Source: an uncultured Lachnospiraceae bacterium (lineage in GTDB: Bacteria; Bacillota; Clostridia; Lachnospirales; Lachnospiraceae). From it: DNA of 64,000 nt. Under the pieces are notes generated by a model. It was not told the DNA's origin. It worked only from the letters and a program-made list of their open reading frames with translations, and made no database searches. A program made the position numbers and the translations under genes. Positions 61,148-64,000 of this stretch are shown here, in pieces. The DNA is taken from the NCBI GenBank assembly GCA_910579285.1, contig CAJTTT010000004.1, positions 92,556 to 156,555 of the forward strand, read 5' to 3'. Positions within the stretch are counted from its first letter, which is position 1, and each line of letters starts with the position of its first letter.

Positions 61148-61693
61148 ATGAAGGAAGATACCATCAAGCTCGTAAAGCGGGCAATCAAAGGCAATATGGA
61201 CGCCTATGGTAAATTAATTGCCGAATACCAAATCTACCTATACAAAACAGCCTTTTTATATGTAAAAAACGAAGCGGATTCCCTGGACGCCGTGCAGGAA
61301 TGCGTCATAAAAGGTATGCTTGGCATAGAAAAGCTGCGGGAGCCGCGTTACTTTAAAACCTGGATTACAAAGATTCTTCTCAACTGTATCTGGCAGGAGC
61401 GGAAGTCGGTTCCTACCATTTCTCTGGAAGAATACGTTGAAAAAGGGTGTGAAGATTATCTGATCGAAGAGAAAGTCGATCTGTATGACGCCATCGATTC
61501 GTTGAAGGATCAGTACAAGACGGTAATCATACTCTTCTATTTTCAGGAATTGAAAATCAAAGAGATCGCACAAATTCTGGATGTTCCCGAGGGAAGCGTC
61601 AAAGCAAACCTGTACCGTGCCAAAAAACAGCTTAACAAGTGTCTCTCAGTCGATACCGTTGAGAAAAAGGAGGTAAAACGCCATGCAAAATGA
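61148..61693 (+). CDS. ECF-type RNA polymerase sigma factor
   Basis: This 181-residue sigma factor has region 2 (YKTAFLYVKNEADSLDAVQE, then FKTWITKILLNCI) and region 4 (YKTVIILFYFQELKIKEIAQ, then GSVKANLYRAKKQLNKCL). It overlaps the next gene by 11 bases. The pair of an ECF sigma factor with a DUF4179 membrane protein is common in Clostridia and suggests envelope-stress or nutrient sensing. Confidence 0.92.
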   Translation: MKEDTIKLVKRAIKGNMDAYGKLIAEYQIYLYKTAFLYVKNEADSLDAVQECVIKGMLGIEKLREPRYFKTWITKILLNCIWQERKSVPTISLEEYVEKGCEDYLIEEKVDLYDAIDSLKDQYKTVIILFYFQELKIKEIAQILDVPEGSVKANLYRAKKQLNKCLSVDTVEKKEVKRHAK

Positions 61694-62939
61694 TAAATTT
61701 GATGCAATCCCTATCCCCAGAGAATTAAACCATGCTGTAAGAAACGGTATCAAAGAAGGCCTCCGCCAGAGAAAGAAACTTCACCGCAAAAGAACCGTTT
61801 TCCGCTACAGCGCCGCAGCCGCCGGGATTCTTGCCGCCCTCTGCGCAGGCGTGCTTCTGGCATCCAATCCGGCTCTTGCCGCAAAACTGCCTCTGATCGG
61901 ACATATCTTTTCCCGTATTCAGGAAAAGGTCAGCTATAAAGGCAATTTCAGCGATGACGCCAAAATCTATATAGAAGATGACGCCGCCAAAGAACTTTCG
62001 GACAGTAAGACACCCACCGCAAAAGCAAAGGCCGATCCCTCGTCCGAAAAGCAGACGGAAAATCCCCTTGTGCAGACCTCCGGCGGATTGACCGTCACTG
62101 TCTCAGAGGCTAACTGTTCCACGCAGGCACTGTATCTGGCGCTCTGTATCGAAAATGAGGAGGCTTTTCCCGCAGATTTTATCAAAACCCAAAACATGGA
62201 CGGCTATTTGCCGGACTATGATCTGCTCTCCCTGGAAAGCAGCTCCTACTATAATGTGCCGGGACTTACCAAAAAAGACCGTCCCGCAGGCGGCGGATAT
62301 GCTACGCCTTACTATATAGAAGGCCAGTTTGTGGACGACCATACCTTTATCGGTATCATCCAGGTTTCCCTGGACGAAGACCTGAGAAGCAGCGCCGCTG
62401 CCACTCTGTCTTCGGACAAAAAAAATGCTGCGCTTCCGGCAGAATTCATCTACTACCTTGAAATCTCGGATATTTATGCTGATCTGCTCCAGTATGAGGA
62501 AACGTATGCCACAGATCCCGAGACCCATGAGCAGGTGTCCCTGTCGGAACCGCTGAAAAAGCATTATAAGGGCAAATGGAATTTTGCCATCCCTGTCTCC
62601 ATGAATAAGGCGGACACCAAGACAGTCGAAATTAACAAGAAGAACAAAAACGGCGTCGGAATCGGTTCCGTAGAAAAGACGAATTTTGAGATCAAAGCGG
62701 AACTTCTGCTCCCGGAAGGCGCACAACCATACGACTACCTTGTGGTAATCTGTGATGCAGACGGAAAACGGCTGGAAAGCCAGGGTGGCAATTCCGAAGT
62801 CTTTTCCACCTACGGCAGGGATACCCAGACGGTGTATGTCTATGTGTATGATTATATCAAGTATATGGATGAATTAAAGGGAGATGACCGAAAGCTCGCG
62901 GAAAATGCTCTGTTTGAAACAGCGGTGCATTTTAAGTAA
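61683..62939 (+). CDS. DUF4179 membrane protein, probable anti-sigma factor
   Basis: This 418-residue protein has a cytoplasmic start of about 38 residues and a membrane segment (YSAAAAGILAALCAGVLLAS). A long extracellular part carries the DUF4179 domain and a second beta-rich domain. It probably binds the sigma factor encoded just before it. The trigger is unknown. Confidence 0.87.
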   Translation: MQNDKFDAIPIPRELNHAVRNGIKEGLRQRKKLHRKRTVFRYSAAAAGILAALCAGVLLASNPALAAKLPLIGHIFSRIQEKVSYKGNFSDDAKIYIEDDAAKELSDSKTPTAKAKADPSSEKQTENPLVQTSGGLTVTVSEANCSTQALYLALCIENEEAFPADFIKTQNMDGYLPDYDLLSLESSSYYNVPGLTKKDRPAGGGYATPYYIEGQFVDDHTFIGIIQVSLDEDLRSSAAATLSSDKKNAALPAEFIYYLEISDIYADLLQYEETYATDPETHEQVSLSEPLKKHYKGKWNFAIPVSMNKADTKTVEINKKNKNGVGIGSVEKTNFEIKAELLLPEGAQPYDYLVVICDADGKRLESQGGNSEVFSTYGRDTQTVYVYVYDYIKYMDELKGDDRKLAENALFETAVHFK

Positions 62940-62949
62940 CCGTGAGAAT

Positions 62950-62984
62950 GGAGGCGGCCTGTTCAATGTCCGCCTCCTTCTTTT
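62950..62984 (+). terminator. Rho-independent terminator of the sigma operon
   Basis: GGAGGCGG and CCGCCTCC (62950-62957 and 62970-62977) pair around a 12-base loop, followed by TTCTTTT. It starts 11 bases after the stop codon. Confidence 0.88.
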
Positions 62985-63034
62985 CTGCTTTTTCTGGATT
63001 CGTCAAAATTCGGAAAATAATTTTTAAAAACATA

Positions 63035-63063
63035 TTGACTTTTGGGGATTCCAATAGTAATAT
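63035..63063 (+). promoter_or_regulatory. Sigma-A promoter of tRNA-Leu(AAG)
   Basis: TTGACT (63035-63040) and TAATAT (63058-63063) are 17 bases apart, and the tRNA begins 22 bases after the -10. Confidence 0.75.
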
Positions 63064-63085
63064 ATTATTTGCGTTGTGAACGTAT

Positions 63086-63169
63086 GCGGAAGTGCTGGAA
63101 TTGGCAGACAGGCTAGACTAAGGATCTAGTGGTGGGTTCATCGTGTGGGTTCAAGTCCCATCTTCCGCA
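63086..63169 (+). tRNA. tRNA-Leu (anticodon AAG)
   Basis: This 84-nt class II tRNA has acceptor arms GCGGAAG/CTTCCGC with discriminator A. The anticodon stem CTAGA/TCTAG holds loop CTAAGGA, so the anticodon reads AAG. The variable arm is long and the T-arm is GTGGGTTCAAGTCCCAT. CCA is not encoded. A34 in a bacterial leucine tRNA is uncommon and implies inosine made by a TadA-like deaminase. Confidence 0.93.
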
Positions 63170-63183
63170 GTGGTTAAAAGTGT

Positions 63184-63221
63184 GGGAAGCCTTGATTTTT
63201 TCAGGCTTCCTCATTTTTTTT
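63184..63221 (+). terminator. Rho-independent terminator of tRNA-Leu(AAG)
   Basis: GGAAGCCT and AGGCTTCC pair around a T-rich loop, followed by TCA and eight T. Confidence 0.9.
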
Positions 63222-63225
63222 GCTT

Positions 63226-63336
63226 TCATAAATTCTGAACACGCTTGAACACGTTGTTGATTTTGCTGTTAATAGCCCTCTCATAAGCATCTGAACGATT
63301 TTCAGAAGATTGATTTCTTCCGTTGGTGCCTCTCTT
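63226..63336 (-). pseudogene. 36-codon coding-like remnant next to tRNA-Leu
   Basis: Directly after the toxin TAA stop and in the same frame, the minus strand reads on for about 36 codons, ending AYERAINSKINNVFKRVQNL and a TGA. It has no start codon of its own near the front. The sequence looks like the C-terminal end of a longer protein. Its place 3' of a tRNA-Leu makes a tyrosine-recombinase remnant possible, but I cannot confirm the family. Confidence 0.35.
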
Positions 63337-63633
63337 TTATCTTACTTCATCATAATGTGACCACATACGAACAACCTTTATTGTTCCATCGTATTCTTTT
63401 CCATCAACGTCTACCGACTCATTATATACTTGGTAGACCAATCTATGTTCCAGATTAATTCTTCTGGAATAATATCCGCTCAAATTTCCTACCAGTCCTT
63501 CATACGGAGGCGGATTTTGAAAAGGATTATCGGCTATAATATTTAATAATACTTTTGCTTTCCCATCAAGTCCCGCCCCTTTTAACAATTTTTTATCCTT
63601 GCCAGCCTGCTTACTGAATCTTATGATATACAT
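63337..63633 (-). CDS. YoeB/Txe-family mRNA interferase toxin
   Basis: This 98-residue RelE-superfamily toxin has the YoeB pattern LVGNLSGYYSRRINLEHRLVYQV, spanning about 63430-63500, and a C-terminal SHYDE replacing the usual SCRYHY-like end. The Glu-Arg pair (EHR) and the His-Tyr pair near the end match known catalytic positions. An insertion near VDVDGKEYDGT makes it longer than E. coli YoeB (84). Its ATG follows the antitoxin stop without a gap. Confidence 0.9.
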   Translation of the reverse strand: MYIIRFSKQAGKDKKLLKGAGLDGKAKVLLNIIADNPFQNPPPYEGLVGNLSGYYSRRINLEHRLVYQVYNESVDVDGKEYDGTIKVVRMWSHYDEVR

Positions 63634-63888
63634 TTACCACTCCTCATTCGGGTCATATACCGAACATTCTTCTATTGGTTCTTTTCCTGCTTCAACAATG
63701 CTTTCCGTCATGCCTGGTATAGAATTCAAATATAATGTTTCCTGAATAGCATTCCAATCTTCTTCAGAAATCAGAACGCCATTCTTTCCACGATTGTTTG
63801 TGATTGTAATCGGCTGACTACTGTTATTAACATCCGATAATATTTGATATATATTTTCTCTTGCTTTCGTTACGCTGATCGTGGTCAT
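63634..63888 (-). CDS. Phd/YefM-family antitoxin
   Basis: This 84-residue protein has the YefM N-terminal DNA-binding and dimer region (ISVTKARENIYQILSDVN, then ITNNRGKNGVLISEEDWNA) and an acidic C-terminal toxin-binding tail ending VYDPNEEW. It neutralises the toxin encoded just after it and should repress its own promoter. Confidence 0.92.
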   Translation of the reverse strand: MTTISVTKARENIYQILSDVNNSSQPITITNNRGKNGVLISEEDWNAIQETLYLNSIPGMTESIVEAGKEPIEECSVYDPNEEW

Positions 63889-63910
63889 ATCATCATCTCC
63901 CTTCCGTTAT

Positions 63911-63939
63911 ATTATGCCGTACGTTTTCGCGTACGTCAA
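63911..63939 (-). promoter_or_regulatory. Toxin-antitoxin promoter with two CGTACG palindromes
   Basis: TTGACG (63934-63939) and CATAAT (63911-63916) on the minus strand are 17 bases apart. Two CGTACG palindromes (63918-63923 and 63930-63935) lie in the spacer, 12 bases centre to centre. This matches the layout I know for YefM operators in E. coli, whose core is TGTACA. Confidence 0.75.
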
Positions 63940-64000
63940 TATATTTCTTCTATATATTGCTCTTTTTACATCATTTTTCTGTTCTGATTTTCTCCGACAA

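Overview
The window looks like chromosome from an endospore-forming member of the Clostridia, most likely a Lachnospiraceae-type gut bacterium. The evidence is a complete spoIIIAA-AH operon, spoIVB beside recN and argR, a Spo0A-type DNA-binding protein, a GerM-domain lipoprotein, a dnaG-rpoD-trmK block and a SpoVB/MurJ-like flippase. Almost all genes lie on the minus strand. No rRNA, CRISPR array, intact insertion sequence or prophage was seen.

Layout. 0-6 kb: rqcH (plus strand), then an overlapping minus-strand run glgA - flippase - ComEC-like metallo-beta-lactamase lipoprotein. 6-10 kb: a receiver-less Spo0A-like protein, a LacI regulator and a chemotaxis receptor, placed after spoIVB. 10-20.5 kb: the housekeeping series asp23-like - nusB - xseA - xseB - ispA - dxs - tlyA - nadK - argR - recN - spoIVB. 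20.5-28.6 kb: a transglutaminase-like protein, prfC and the spoIIIA operon. 28.8-36 kb: a PHP-domain protein, a CmpB-type membrane protein, two COG0523 GTPases (one with a long His/Cys-rich segment, one fused to a YcgQ-like C-terminus), an ABC exporter pair, an aldose-epimerase-like protein and a secreted trypsin-like protease. 36.2-43.3 kb: RNase P RNA, a nucleoside kinase, trmK, rpoD, dnaG and a dNTPase. 43.4-46.5 kb: an alpha/beta hydrolase divergent from a condensation-fold acyltransferase and a zinc-ribbon membrane protein. 46.5-48 kb: a DUF4125 protein and a GerM-domain lipoprotein.

48-60.5 kb holds the most coherent metabolic system. On one strand it has a GH94 phosphorylase closest to N,N'-diacetylchitobiose phosphorylase, a phosphohexomutase, a YesM-type histidine kinase, a CUT1 ABC importer (binding protein and two permeases, no ATPase), an AraC-type response regulator, nagB and nagA. 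Read together these give uptake of a GlcNAc disaccharide, phosphorolysis to GlcNAc and GlcNAc-1-phosphate, conversion to GlcNAc-6-phosphate, deacetylation, and deamination to fructose-6-phosphate. This is inferred from family membership and gene order.

60.6-64 kb: repeats, tRNA-Leu(CAG), an ECF sigma factor with its DUF4179 partner, tRNA-Leu with an AAG anticodon, a short coding remnant and a YefM-YoeB toxin-antitoxin pair in AT-richer DNA. Several structured non-coding repeats sit just 3' of minus-strand genes (42.1, 49.3, 51.1 and 60.6-60.8 kb), and hairpins in the RNase P RNA gene resemble them.

The longest stretch without a gene is 60464-60878. It holds the GH94 promoter with two inverted repeats, two copies of a 124-bp-period repeat, and a terminator.
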